Assembly: GCA_049241565.1 (NCBI GenBank)
Contig: JBMLQL010000016.1
Span: 136,617-200,616 of the forward strand
Length of the DNA stretch: 64,000 bases
Direction: 5' to 3'
Origin: DZBG01 sp049241565
GTDB taxonomy: Bacteria > Bdellovibrionota > Bacteriovoracia > Bacteriovoracales > Bacteriovoracaceae
The position numbers and the translations under genes are program-made. The notes beneath the pieces are model-generated. The model had not been told where the DNA came from, ran no database searches, and worked only from the letters and a program-made list of their open reading frames with translations. This document shows positions 26,268 through 34,662 of this stretch, piece after piece; positions within the stretch are counted from its first letter, which is position 1, and the number at the start of each line of letters is the position of its first letter.

Positions 26268-27659
26268 TTAAACGTTTAGTGCGCGGCCCTTAGCGGCCAA
26301 AACTGCTTCCCCTAAAAACTCTCCAAGAGTTGGGTGCGGATGAACAGTGGCAAAAATCTCTTCATCAATTCCTTCCATCGTACGGAAGAGAGTGTATTCA
26401 TGAATAAGTTCTGTGGCGTGTGTTCCTACGATATGGGCCCCAAGCATCTCGCCATGTTTTCCAGTAAGTACTTTAATAAATCCTACAGCTTCATTTGAAG
26501 CGATGGCCTTACCATTGGCCATGAAAGGAACCTTTCCAACTTTATACTCAATGCCTTTCTCTTTAAGAGCGCGCTCAGTATAACCAACAGAAGCAACCTG
26601 TGGTTGGCAATATGTACATCCAGGGATATTCATTTTATCAATTGGATGCGGGTGAAGCCCAGCAATATGTTCAGCGGCAACAATTCCCTCATGAGAAGCT
26701 GCGTGTGCTAGAAGAGGAGCTCCTGAAACATCACCAATAGCATAAACACCTGGGACAGTTGTCTGCATGTTTTGATCAACTTTAATAAAACCTTTGTCTA
26801 CTTGAGCACCGATTTTATCAAGACCAAAACCTTCAATATTTCCAGTCATTCCTACGGCGATTAGACCCATTTCAAATTTGTGATCAACGGCTTTACCATT
26901 TTCAGTCACTGTAATTGTCACATCATTGCCATTATTTTTAGCTGATACTTTTTCTACACCGGTACTGATTTTGATACCGTATTTTTTATAGGCTTTTTCG
27001 ACTTCCATTGATACTTCAGTATCTTCAATGGGAAGAAGATTTTTTTGCATTTCAAAAATATGCACTTCTACTCCGAATGCATTCCAGAAATAAGCAAACT
27101 CCATCCCGATGGCACCTGCACCAATGATTCCCATTGATTTTGGAAGTTTATCAAGTTTAAGTGCTTCCCAAGCTCCTAGGAGACGTTTTCCATCATGCTC
27201 AAGACCTGGAAATGTACGGTACTTCGCGCCTGTAGCCACGATTGTATTTTTAGCTTCTAATTCTTCTTTTTTTCCATCAGTAAGGGCCACATCAATAAGT
27301 GTTTTTGTTTTGAAAGTAGCTTTCCCAGCGAAAACATCAATCTTATTTTTCTTCATTAAGAAAGCAATCCCGTTTGCCATTTTTCCGGCAATATCATTGG
27401 CGCGTTTTACGGCGACACCAGCATCAAGAGATTTAAGATCAACATTAATTCCAAGGGCCTTCAGATCATGAACTTCATGAACAGAATGAGCAGATTTAAG
27501 AAGAGCTTTGGTAGGAATACACCCACGATTAAGACAAACACCACCGAGTTTATCAGCTTCAACGATAGCAACTTTTTTACCTAACTGAGACGCGCGAATG
27601 GCAGCAATATAACCGCCAGGCCCAGCACCAATCACAACAACATCATACGATTTGGCCAT
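26268..27659 (-). CDS. lpdA: dihydrolipoyl dehydrogenase (E3)
   Basis: FAD-dependent E3 that reoxidises lipoyl groups with NAD+. FAD-binding VVIGAGPGGYIAA at 8-20; redox-active disulfide Cys 42/Cys 47 in GGVCLNRGCIPTK; NAD-binding GIIGAGAIGMEFA; FAD loop VYAIGDVSGAPLLAH; and the C-terminal HPHPTLGE with the catalytic His-Glu. 463 residues is normal. It is 15 bp upstream of the E2 gene and transcribed first; AAAGG precedes its ATG. It can also serve other lipoyl complexes. Confidence 0.97.
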   Translation of the reverse strand: MAKSYDVVVIGAGPGGYIAAIRASQLGKKVAIVEADKLGGVCLNRGCIPTKALLKSAHSVHEVHDLKALGINVDLKSLDAGVAVKRANDIAGKMANGIAFLMKKNKIDVFAGKATFKTKTLIDVALTDGKKEELEAKNTIVATGAKYRTFPGLEHDGKRLLGAWEALKLDKLPKSMGIIGAGAIGMEFAYFWNAFGVEVHIFEMQKNLLPIEDTEVSMEVEKAYKKYGIKISTGVEKVSAKNNGNDVTITVTENGKAVDHKFEMGLIAVGMTGNIEGFGLDKIGAQVDKGFIKVDQNMQTTVPGVYAIGDVSGAPLLAHAASHEGIVAAEHIAGLHPHPIDKMNIPGCTYCQPQVASVGYTERALKEKGIEYKVGKVPFMANGKAIASNEAVGFIKVLTGKHGEMLGAHIVGTHATELIHEYTLFRTMEGIDEEIFATVHPHPTLGEFLGEAVLAAKGRALNV

Positions 27660-27754
27660 GGAAATACCTTTTGTTAATGTATAGCAGAATAAAACCTTGT
27701 CATCATGGGTTTAATGCGCTGTGTTTGTCAATGTTTAGGGGGTCATATTTCACT

Positions 27755-27782
27755 TTGAAAAGAGGGATTCAGAAGGTATAAG
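27755..27782 (+). promoter_or_regulatory. sigma70 promoter, leaderless type
   Basis: TTGAAA (27755-27760), 16-base spacer, TATAAG (27777-27782). The ATG at 27790 is 7 bases beyond the -10 with no proper Shine-Dalgarno, so transcription should begin at or next to the start codon. Confidence 0.6.
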
Positions 27783-27789
27783 ACTGACC

Positions 27790-28707
27790 ATGTCAAGATC
27801 CTCTACACCCCTTACTCTAAGCGACGCTGAGAAATCAGCGCTCCTTCATGTTTTCCCTAAGGGAATTGTAGCAGTAGATTTAGAAACAACTGGACTCTCT
27901 CCCCTTGTGGATAAAATTATTGAGATCGCTGCTATTAAGCTCACTCCCGACGGTGAGCTGAGCTCCTATCATCAACTCATTAATCCCTTGATTGATATCC
28001 CAGATTTTACCATTCAATTTCATGGCATCACTAATGAAATGGTGGCCCACTCACCAACGGTAAGAAAACCGGTGAAACAATTATGGGATTTTGTTGGACG
28101 TCTCCCTATGGTGGCCCACAACTCTACTTTTGATTTGGGTTATCTCGTGAAATGCTCTCATGATTTTCAAGTCGAGTTTCCACCACTTGATATTTATGAT
28201 TCATGTCGACTGGCCCGTGCTCGCTTTAAAGGAAAACCGGAAGCTCCGGCCAATTTTAAACTTTCTACTCTGGCCGAATACGCCCAATTTCCGCTCCAAC
28301 ATCATGTGGCCATCGAAGATACAATGGCCTCACTTAAAATAACGGCCTTTACTTTAATGGGAGCGGAAAAAACTGAAACTCTCCTTGAGCGAGGATTTGT
28401 CTTTAGACTTTCCTCATTTGCTAATACTCAGGCCTTTCAATTTCCTAAAAAATTTGAACCGTTAAAAACGCTGATTAGAAATAAAAAACTCCTCTCGATT
28501 GATTATCGTGGAGGACAAAATAAAGGGTATCGTCCCGTTCGCCCAATTGGACTTTTGCCACTCCCACAAGGGGCAGTTCTTTTTGGTGAATGTCTTTTTA
28601 CTCATATGCATAAATCATTCTTGCTCACAAAAATTAGAAACTACGACACTCTTGATGCTTGTGTTTATCCACGCCTAGAGGGAGAAATAAATGAAGAATT
28701 GGATTAA
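27790..28707 (+). CDS. DEDDh 3'-5' exonuclease domain fused to a WYL-like domain
   Basis: 305 residues. N-terminal exonuclease (about 20-195) of the DnaQ/epsilon type: Exo I AVDLETTG (Asp 30, Glu 32), FHGITNEMV, Exo II VAHNSTFDLGYL, Exo III HHVAIEDTMAS with the His and Asp of DEDDh. C-terminal part (about 225-295) has a WYL-like layout: LKTLIRNKKLLSIDYRGG, RPVRPIGLLPL, then KSFLLTKIRNYDTL. WYL domains usually bind ligands or nucleic acid in regulators and defence proteins. No polymerase is adjacent, so this is a stand-alone nuclease. It overlaps the next gene by 17 bp. Confidence 0.85.
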   Translation: MSRSSTPLTLSDAEKSALLHVFPKGIVAVDLETTGLSPLVDKIIEIAAIKLTPDGELSSYHQLINPLIDIPDFTIQFHGITNEMVAHSPTVRKPVKQLWDFVGRLPMVAHNSTFDLGYLVKCSHDFQVEFPPLDIYDSCRLARARFKGKPEAPANFKLSTLAEYAQFPLQHHVAIEDTMASLKITAFTLMGAEKTETLLERGFVFRLSSFANTQAFQFPKKFEPLKTLIRNKKLLSIDYRGGQNKGYRPVRPIGLLPLPQGAVLFGECLFTHMHKSFLLTKIRNYDTLDACVYPRLEGEINEELD

Positions 28708-28936
28708 TAAAAAAAATTATAAATATCGCTTCATGCAGCTGATTATTCTGCTGGCCCATTTGGCCTTGTTAAAGTGGATCCTCTACACTCTTTCTGAAGG
28801 TGGGGTTCTTCCTTTTAATACTTTGCTCTTCCATTTCCTGGGGATATCGGTGGCAGGAGCTCTATTGATCAGATTCTGTGCTTGGTTCTATCATCGACTT
28901 TATCTTAAAGAAGGCGGTAAGATTCATGATTCATGA
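28691..28936 (+). CDS. small two-helix membrane protein
   Basis: 81 residues with a basic N-terminus (KNWINKKNYKYR) and two hydrophobic helices (about 14-34, MQLIILLAHLALLKWILYTL, and 42-66, TLLFHFLGISVAGALLIRF). Start overlaps the end of the exonuclease gene by 17 bp and its end overlaps the KamA-family gene by 11 bp, so it is translationally coupled to both. No known family. Confidence 0.65.
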   Translation: MKNWINKKNYKYRFMQLIILLAHLALLKWILYTLSEGGVLPFNTLLFHFLGISVAGALLIRFCAWFYHRLYLKEGGKIHDS

Positions 28937-29981
28937 TTGGACCAAAGATTATCAGCAGGCCCTCAAAACACCAGAGGCTTTCAAGATTTTTTTTGAATCA
29001 ATATTTACTGAATCGGAAATGACTGAACGTGCCTCAGTTATTGGACAATATTCTTTTCTTCTTCCGATGAAAATTGCCCAAAAAATAAAAACTCTTGGCC
29101 CGGATTCCGCTCTCGCCAGACAGTATCTTCCTGTGATTGATGAAACTGAAAATCAAACAGGTCTTTATGATCCTATCGGCGATAAAAATCATGCTCAAGG
29201 TGGGCAACTGATTCATCGCTACGAGAGTCGTGCTCTTTTTGCGCCAACCACAGTTTGCCCGGTGATGTGCCGTTATTGTTTTAGAAAAAACGAACTCAAT
29301 GCCAAAGATGAAATGTTTGATGCTAATTTCACTCACACACTGACTTATCTCAAATCTCACCCAGAGATTGAAGAAATTATTTTTACTGGTGGTGATCCTC
29401 TCGTCCTCAGTAACCAAAAAATTCAATCTTATCTTGAGGCCTTCGCTTCAATAAAAAGTATTAAATTTATTCGGTTTCATACCCGGTTTGTGACAACAAT
29501 CCCATCTCGTATTGATACCGGCCTGATGGAAGTTCTCTCATGGGCCTCCACTCAATTTGAGTCGGTGATTATGGCCGTTCATGTAAACCATACAGAAGAG
29601 TTTGATGAAGAAGTTGATGCCGCTTTTCTAAAATTAAAATCTTTACCTATTCAGCTTCTTTCTCAGACTGTGCTCCTTAAGGGTGTGAACGACTCCGCAG
29701 AGGAGCTTATTCATCTTTTCAAAAAAATTGTCACTCTTGGTTGCCGTCCCTATTACCTTCATCACCCAGATGAAGTGAAAGGGGGAATGCATTTTTATCT
29801 TCCCCTTGAAGATGGACGTCGCCTCTTTGCTAAACTTCGAAGCAAGCTTCCTGGTTGGGCCATTCCCCACTATATAATCGATATCCCTGGTGGACACGGA
29901 AAGGTATCTGCCTTCAACCCAGAATCTTATGATTTTAGTCGACAACTCATCGGTTTGGACGGTGCTCTCATCCAAACCTAG
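28926..29981 (+). CDS. KamA-family radical SAM protein (EpmB / lysine 2,3-aminomutase-like)
   Basis: 351 residues from the ATG at 28926 (AAGGCGG upstream); a longer frame starting at 28878 lies wholly inside the previous gene. [4Fe-4S] Cys motif CPVMCRYC at residues 111-118 (CxxxCxxC), the GGDPL motif in IFTGGDPLVLS, and the PLP Lys in PGGHGKV near the end. The family makes beta-lysine from lysine, either free (KamA, usually 410+ residues) or for EF-P modification (EpmB, about 340). Length favours an EpmB-like protein, but no efp or epmA is in the window, so I leave the symbol blank. Confidence 0.88.
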   Translation: MIHDWTKDYQQALKTPEAFKIFFESIFTESEMTERASVIGQYSFLLPMKIAQKIKTLGPDSALARQYLPVIDETENQTGLYDPIGDKNHAQGGQLIHRYESRALFAPTTVCPVMCRYCFRKNELNAKDEMFDANFTHTLTYLKSHPEIEEIIFTGGDPLVLSNQKIQSYLEAFASIKSIKFIRFHTRFVTTIPSRIDTGLMEVLSWASTQFESVIMAVHVNHTEEFDEEVDAAFLKLKSLPIQLLSQTVLLKGVNDSAEELIHLFKKIVTLGCRPYYLHHPDEVKGGMHFYLPLEDGRRLFAKLRSKLPGWAIPHYIIDIPGGHGKVSAFNPESYDFSRQLIGLDGALIQT

Positions 29982-30074
29982 TTGTCAGAATTTATCAAAC
30001 CGAAATCTTGCCTGGCCTAAGCTTATAGAGTTTTTTACTCGGGCAAAAAGCATACATATGATTCTAAATATTTA

Positions 30075-30083
30075 TGTTAAAAT
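30075..30083 (+). promoter_or_regulatory. extended -10 promoter, leaderless type
   Basis: TG (30075-30076), T, TAAAAT (30078-30083). The ATG at 30091 is 7 bases beyond the hexamer; there is no Shine-Dalgarno. Confidence 0.5.
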
Positions 30084-30090
30084 TTAATCT

Positions 30091-31422
30091 ATGAGCCAAA
30101 CGATTCTAATTGAACCCAATGACGATCTGAAAAAAATTTTCTCACTCAATCTTCATACTTTTGTAGGAACTGATGTGATTCATCGTCGAGATTCAGATGA
30201 CACTATCAATTTATTGGCCATTCTTCCTCAAATTGCTTTAATCATTACTCGTGTTCGAGTCGGAAACGATGCCACAGCTAAAAGAATTTCAAAATATCTT
30301 CAAGAACATAATCTCGAAATTCCCATGATTGTGATGGGTGAAACGGGTGAAGTGGATAAAACAACGCTTGTTCTTCCCGATCCTATTAATTGGGAAATTC
30401 TTATTGCTCATGCTGCAAAATTTCTTGGTGTCACTCTCAATGATGTCGCCAAAAAAGTGAAGCCAGACTATATGCCAATTGGGGTTTATTATTTTTATGA
30501 TATTATCAACACCCCATGTGATATCTATATTCGTCTCAAGAAAGGTCCTGGTGAATATCAATACGTTAAACGTATCCACTCAAAAGATACTTTTGATAAA
30601 GAAGTTATCAAAAAGTACGAAGAACAAGGCCTTAAAGAATTTTATATTCCTAGAGACTACCAACAATATTTTATTAATTTTTTAACAAATCAACTTGTCA
30701 AAAAATTAGAGCGTGATGACCTGGCACTTGAAGATCGAATCCTTACGACGGCGAATACTCATGAGATTGTTCGTGATCAGGTAAGAGATCTAGGCCTTGA
30801 AGAATCTCTTGTGGATCTGGCCGACGCTGGGATTGAATCAATGATTCGTTCCGTAAAAAATTCTCCAGAGGTCACTAACCTTCTTAAATTTCTTTTCACT
30901 AATAAAGTAAGCTATGCCTATCAGCACTGCCACTTAATGACAGTAATGTGTCACTATATTCTATCTAAACAGTCATGGTATAAATCTGATCATCTAGAGA
31001 CTCTAAGCTTTGTGAGCTTTTTTAGTGATGTGACCCTTAAGTCTATGTCTCAAATGCAAATTTGTAATATGTCTGACTTAAATGAGACTCCACTTACTGA
31101 TGAAGAGCGGGCCAATGTCTTAAGTCATGCCAAAGATGCCGTGGCCCTTATTGAAAACCATCCGGAAGTTACTGATACAATGAAACATGTACTCCTTCAG
31201 CATCACGGTGCAGTTGATGGGATCGGATTTCCTGAAAATCCAGATGAAGAAATTCATCCTCTGGCCAAGGTTTTTATCATTGCCGACAATTTTGTCAAAA
31301 CTCTCCTTCATCCAGAGAAGCCAAAATCGAAAAAAGAAATTCTTCCTATTCTCTATAAGAGATTTACTCACTCTTCTTATCAAAAGATTATTAAAGCTCT
31401 AGAGCAGCGCTTTGAGGCTTAA
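30091..31422 (+). CDS. degenerate HD-GYP domain protein with receiver-like N-terminus
   Basis: 443 residues. Residues 1-110 resemble a receiver fold (TILIEPNDDL, then ALIITRVRVGNDATAKRI) but lack a clear phospho-Asp. The C-terminal half has the HD-GYP layout: helices with YQHCHLMTVMCHYI, SFFSDVTLKS where HDxGK is expected, SHAKDAVALIENHP, and LLQHHGAVDGIGFP where HHExxDGxGYP is expected. Loss of the HD pair and of GYP (here GFP) suggests that c-di-GMP phosphodiesterase activity is gone and that the domain binds or signals instead. No signal peptide. Ends in a TTAA shared with the convergent gene. Confidence 0.75.
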   Translation: MSQTILIEPNDDLKKIFSLNLHTFVGTDVIHRRDSDDTINLLAILPQIALIITRVRVGNDATAKRISKYLQEHNLEIPMIVMGETGEVDKTTLVLPDPINWEILIAHAAKFLGVTLNDVAKKVKPDYMPIGVYYFYDIINTPCDIYIRLKKGPGEYQYVKRIHSKDTFDKEVIKKYEEQGLKEFYIPRDYQQYFINFLTNQLVKKLERDDLALEDRILTTANTHEIVRDQVRDLGLEESLVDLADAGIESMIRSVKNSPEVTNLLKFLFTNKVSYAYQHCHLMTVMCHYILSKQSWYKSDHLETLSFVSFFSDVTLKSMSQMQICNMSDLNETPLTDEERANVLSHAKDAVALIENHPEVTDTMKHVLLQHHGAVDGIGFPENPDEEIHPLAKVFIIADNFVKTLLHPEKPKSKKEILPILYKRFTHSSYQKIIKALEQRFEA

Positions 31423-34304
31423 CGATATTCTCTAAGAGTAATATAGCGTGAGTACTTTTTGGTATTCTTAAAATAGATATTATCTTCAGGTGTGGCCTGT
31501 TTTGATTTATCATCTGTTTTAAGTTTATAGCGAGAACCATTATACAAATAAATCATGTAATCCATCATATCTGCACGAGAGACCTGGACTCCACTTCCAG
31601 AGTTTTTATTTTGAGCAACGATACTTTTTAGCTCAACCAAAATCTCTGCTAAAAATCCAACAGTCGCAATGGCCGATTCACGAGGGCGAATCAAGCGATT
31701 TTCAGTCACTGTCGGATACTGCTTTTTGATCTTATCTGGGATTTGCTTAATTTGAGTAAGCCCCCGCGAATTTTTATCATCACATTTTAATTTGGTGCTG
31801 AGTTTTTTAAGTGTTCTCAGAGCTTCTTTAGCGCATTTTAAACTTGAGATCACTCCCTGATGGGTTTCTTTCGTCCACAACTTAGCATGTGTCCCAAAGG
31901 CTGACTCCTGACCCATAATCCCAAAGGCCAACTTTGAGAGCTCGTTATAATCATCATTATCTAAATTATAAAGAGACATGATAGTCTTCTTTTCATCTTC
32001 AAGTGTACGACTGAATGTTGTGACAAATGGCTTGGGATCAGTCAGCCTCTTTTTAAGAATATCCTTCTCAAAATCTTTATAGAGCTGAGCATTGATATCG
32101 ATCTTAATAGGCCTATAGCTTTTATCTTTTGAACTAAAATTGTAATTACCTAAATCGCTGCCCGCTATTTTTTTATCCGTCGTAAAATTCAGCTTATCAT
32201 TTTTGAGGACGATTCTATTGCCCTCTTCTTCAGGGAGAACATAAACCTGACACCCTGGTCCCATTAAATTTCGGAGTTTTTCAAAATCTTGCTTTTTGAG
32301 ATTAATACATCCACCAGTCGCACGATTATTGTTTGGGTTACCGTCGTTAAGAAGCTTATTCCGAGAGCTCAAATTTATGGGAACCTGATGAATCGCTAAG
32401 GCCTTTTCTTCGGTTCCATCTTGATTATTCAAGGAATAAAGATTTCCGCCGTAGTTTTCTGTGTAATATGGATTCTGATTTCTGATTTCACCCAATGTAT
32501 AGATTCCCGCCCCTGTGGTGCGATTAGACGTCTTAAGATCGTAATTTAAAAACTTGGTTTTCTGATCTGATTTGATCGCCCCAAGAAGAACTTCCACATC
32601 AAAGATCTTCTCTCCAGAGCTTTTATAAATTTGAATCTTATTATTATTTTTATCAACGATAGCATATTTATTACATTTTATTTTAGCGTCATGATCAAGA
32701 TGGTATTTTCTAATGAGGTCAATTTGAGATAATTTAAAAGACTTTCTTTTCTCTGATTCATACTCATCATAATTTTCATATTTTTTCTGAGATAGAAAAG
32801 GAGAGAGTTTATCTCTTCCTGTTAATGTATCATACTGTTTTTTTTCAACCCAGAAAGTAGGTTTTTTATTCATGATGGCATTTGCCATCGCTAGAAGATA
32901 AGGACGCTCCATTCCTTTGTAGTCTGCTGGTGAACGATTAATTTTTAACTCTTTTTTTCTATGCTCAACAATAATAGCGAGAGGATCGACCTCTTGCCCT
33001 TTATTGTTATAGAGCTTATTTCCTAACTGAAATCCCTTCTTATTATTCAAAATCGCCTCTGCAATAATGGCCTTCTCATGAGCAGTTTTCCCTTTAACTA
33101 AGCTTGAGAGTCCAGGAACCTTGTTAATGGCCCCTTGGGGATCAATCATCTTTCCTGTTTGACTGTCATAAAGTCTGTCTTTAACCAGAAAGACTTTTTC
33201 ATTATCATAAATGGCCTTGGCAAAGGCCTCAAGATAATCCCTATCAAAACTCTTCCAGTCTTTGGCCTGACGTCCTTTTTTAGCATTCACAATAAGATGA
33301 ACCGGATCCTGAAACCAAGAATCTGATGGATCAGCTGAAACTTTTGTTTTTGTTTTTTCCTTTTTTACTATTGTTTTGGTCGAGTTTTTTTTGCTTCCTG
33401 TAAGAGACGTCAAAGGAGCTTTATTCTTCTTTTTTACTTTTTGCCAAATCTCACCATACTTTAGTCCGTAGTAAAGTTTATGATCAGATAAAAACTCTGC
33501 CTGAAGAACTTCAAGCATCATCTTTTGAATATCCTCATTTTGCTTAAATAAATCAGCAAATTTCAGATCCACCTCATCCACACACTCCTGTCCATCTTCA
33601 GGCACGACGGCCCCGTTAGAAAGAGACAGACAAGCTGCTGGCGCCGGAATATCGTTCAGAAGATGAATAAGATCTGTGTTCAGGTCTTGGAGATGGTCTT
33701 CAATAAACTCGATATTAGTGGGAATCTCACTCACCGCCAATCCAGCATAAGATGAATTGATAAGCTTACTAAAATTAAGAATGCTTGCAGCCGAAGAATT
33801 ATTTGCACTTAAATTATCACTACTTTCAAACTGGGCCAAAACCTCAAGCATTTTGATATCGGAAGTATTTACTAAAAAAGGATCCTCTTCTGAATTTTTT
33901 TGATCTTTATTCTGGGCCTTCAATACTTCAGAAAGGTAAGGAGAAATTTTTGAAAGAGATTCACGAGTCAGTGGTCTTGCCTCAAAAGCTTCTCTTGCGG
34001 CGATAAACTCTTCATCCGTGCGACTATACTTTTCATCAAGAAGCTGAAGAATCGTTGTTTCAATTTTTTCAAGTTTACCCGACTCACCTGATTTTTTTAA
34101 ATAGGCCCAACTCAGACGATTGAGAGTGATCTCTCCTTGAATCTTTAAAAACTCGTTTACTTGCTCACGAGGTAGCTTTTGGAAAGTCTCCTGAAGGGCC
34201 GCTAAACAAACGGCACGCTCTTCTCCATTGTCGGCCAGGGCCAACAGGCTAGGAGTGAGCAAAAAAAGGATTAGCCCCAAAACAGGCCCCAGTGACTTCC
34301 GCAT
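31419..34304 (-). CDS. exported L,D-transpeptidase-like protein with three internal repeats and a lytic-transglycosylase-like C-terminus
   Basis: 961 residues from the ATG at 34302-34304, which opens a signal peptide (KSLGPVLGLILFLLTPSLLALA); a TTG at 34349 is a poorer start. Residues 1-300 are helical and unrecognised. About 370-500 hold three related units ending in YD..TG..xDP. About 550-690 are a YkuD-type domain: KIQIYKSSG, HQVP, and NRATGGCINL with the catalytic Cys near 666. About 780-945 resemble a goose-lysozyme/SLT fold: GIMGQESAFG (Glu near 800), SRGLTQIKQ, and YLYNGSRYK. A bifunctional peptidoglycan enzyme is the likely meaning, cross-linking or decorating and cleaving the wall. 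The TTAA at its end is shared with the convergent gene. Confidence 0.8.
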   Translation of the reverse strand: MRKSLGPVLGLILFLLTPSLLALADNGEERAVCLAALQETFQKLPREQVNEFLKIQGEITLNRLSWAYLKKSGESGKLEKIETTILQLLDEKYSRTDEEFIAAREAFEARPLTRESLSKISPYLSEVLKAQNKDQKNSEEDPFLVNTSDIKMLEVLAQFESSDNLSANNSSAASILNFSKLINSSYAGLAVSEIPTNIEFIEDHLQDLNTDLIHLLNDIPAPAACLSLSNGAVVPEDGQECVDEVDLKFADLFKQNEDIQKMMLEVLQAEFLSDHKLYYGLKYGEIWQKVKKKNKAPLTSLTGSKKNSTKTIVKKEKTKTKVSADPSDSWFQDPVHLIVNAKKGRQAKDWKSFDRDYLEAFAKAIYDNEKVFLVKDRLYDSQTGKMIDPQGAINKVPGLSSLVKGKTAHEKAIIAEAILNNKKGFQLGNKLYNNKGQEVDPLAIIVEHRKKELKINRSPADYKGMERPYLLAMANAIMNKKPTFWVEKKQYDTLTGRDKLSPFLSQKKYENYDEYESEKRKSFKLSQIDLIRKYHLDHDAKIKCNKYAIVDKNNNKIQIYKSSGEKIFDVEVLLGAIKSDQKTKFLNYDLKTSNRTTGAGIYTLGEIRNQNPYYTENYGGNLYSLNNQDGTEEKALAIHQVPINLSSRNKLLNDGNPNNNRATGGCINLKKQDFEKLRNLMGPGCQVYVLPEEEGNRIVLKNDKLNFTTDKKIAGSDLGNYNFSSKDKSYRPIKIDINAQLYKDFEKDILKKRLTDPKPFVTTFSRTLEDEKKTIMSLYNLDNDDYNELSKLAFGIMGQESAFGTHAKLWTKETHQGVISSLKCAKEALRTLKKLSTKLKCDDKNSRGLTQIKQIPDKIKKQYPTVTENRLIRPRESAIATVGFLAEILVELKSIVAQNKNSGSGVQVSRADMMDYMIYLYNGSRYKLKTDDKSKQATPEDNIYFKNTKKYSRYITLREYR

Positions 34305-34342
34305 CTTTTGGCTTATCGGCTTAAATTCTGATAAGTTGACCG

Positions 34343-34371
34343 TTGACAAAGGCGATTCAGACCCTTAAGAT
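34343..34371 (+). promoter_or_regulatory. sigma70 promoter of the tRNA-Gly gene
   Basis: TTGACA (34343-34348), 17-base spacer, TAAGAT (34366-34371): perfect -35 and near-consensus -10. Predicted start near 34378, ten bases before the tRNA. Confidence 0.85.
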
Positions 34372-34387
34372 CAGGAACACTTTTAAT

Positions 34388-34463
34388 GCGGGTATAGCTC
34401 AGTTGGTAGAGCGTCTGCTTGCCATGCAGAAGGTCGTCAGTTCGAACCTGATTGCCCGCTCCA
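34388..34463 (+). tRNA. tRNA-Gly (anticodon GCC)
   Basis: 76 bases with encoded CCA. Acceptor GCGGGTA pairs with TGCCCGC; D arm GCTC/GAGC with AGTTGGTA loop; anticodon arm TCTGC/GCAGA with loop TTGCCAT (anticodon GCC); T arm GTCAG/CTGAT with loop TTCGAAC; discriminator T. Single tRNA, not in a cluster. The 199 bp that follow up to 34663 hold no gene or clear terminator. Confidence 0.97.
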
Positions 34464-34662
34464 AATTAAAACCATAAATCAATGCTTTCAAACACTTAAG
34501 TAAGAGTAATCCTCTTGTTTCAGACACTCTATTCGTACAGCATTCATGGAACTGTCAACAGATCAGTCACTCTAAATGAATCTAAGTTATTGAATCGCTA
34601 TCATCGCCAATGGCCTCCATCTTGCTATTACAGACGAATATAGTATTTAAAGAGGACTGGCC

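Noticed and set aside
27109..27471. 120-codon open frame antisense to lpdA
   Set aside because: Shadow of a strongly conserved gene; composition follows the complement of the lpdA codons.
34464..34662. second tRNA or small gene after tRNA-Gly
   Set aside because: No cloverleaf and no open frame with a ribosome site; nothing supported in these 199 bases.
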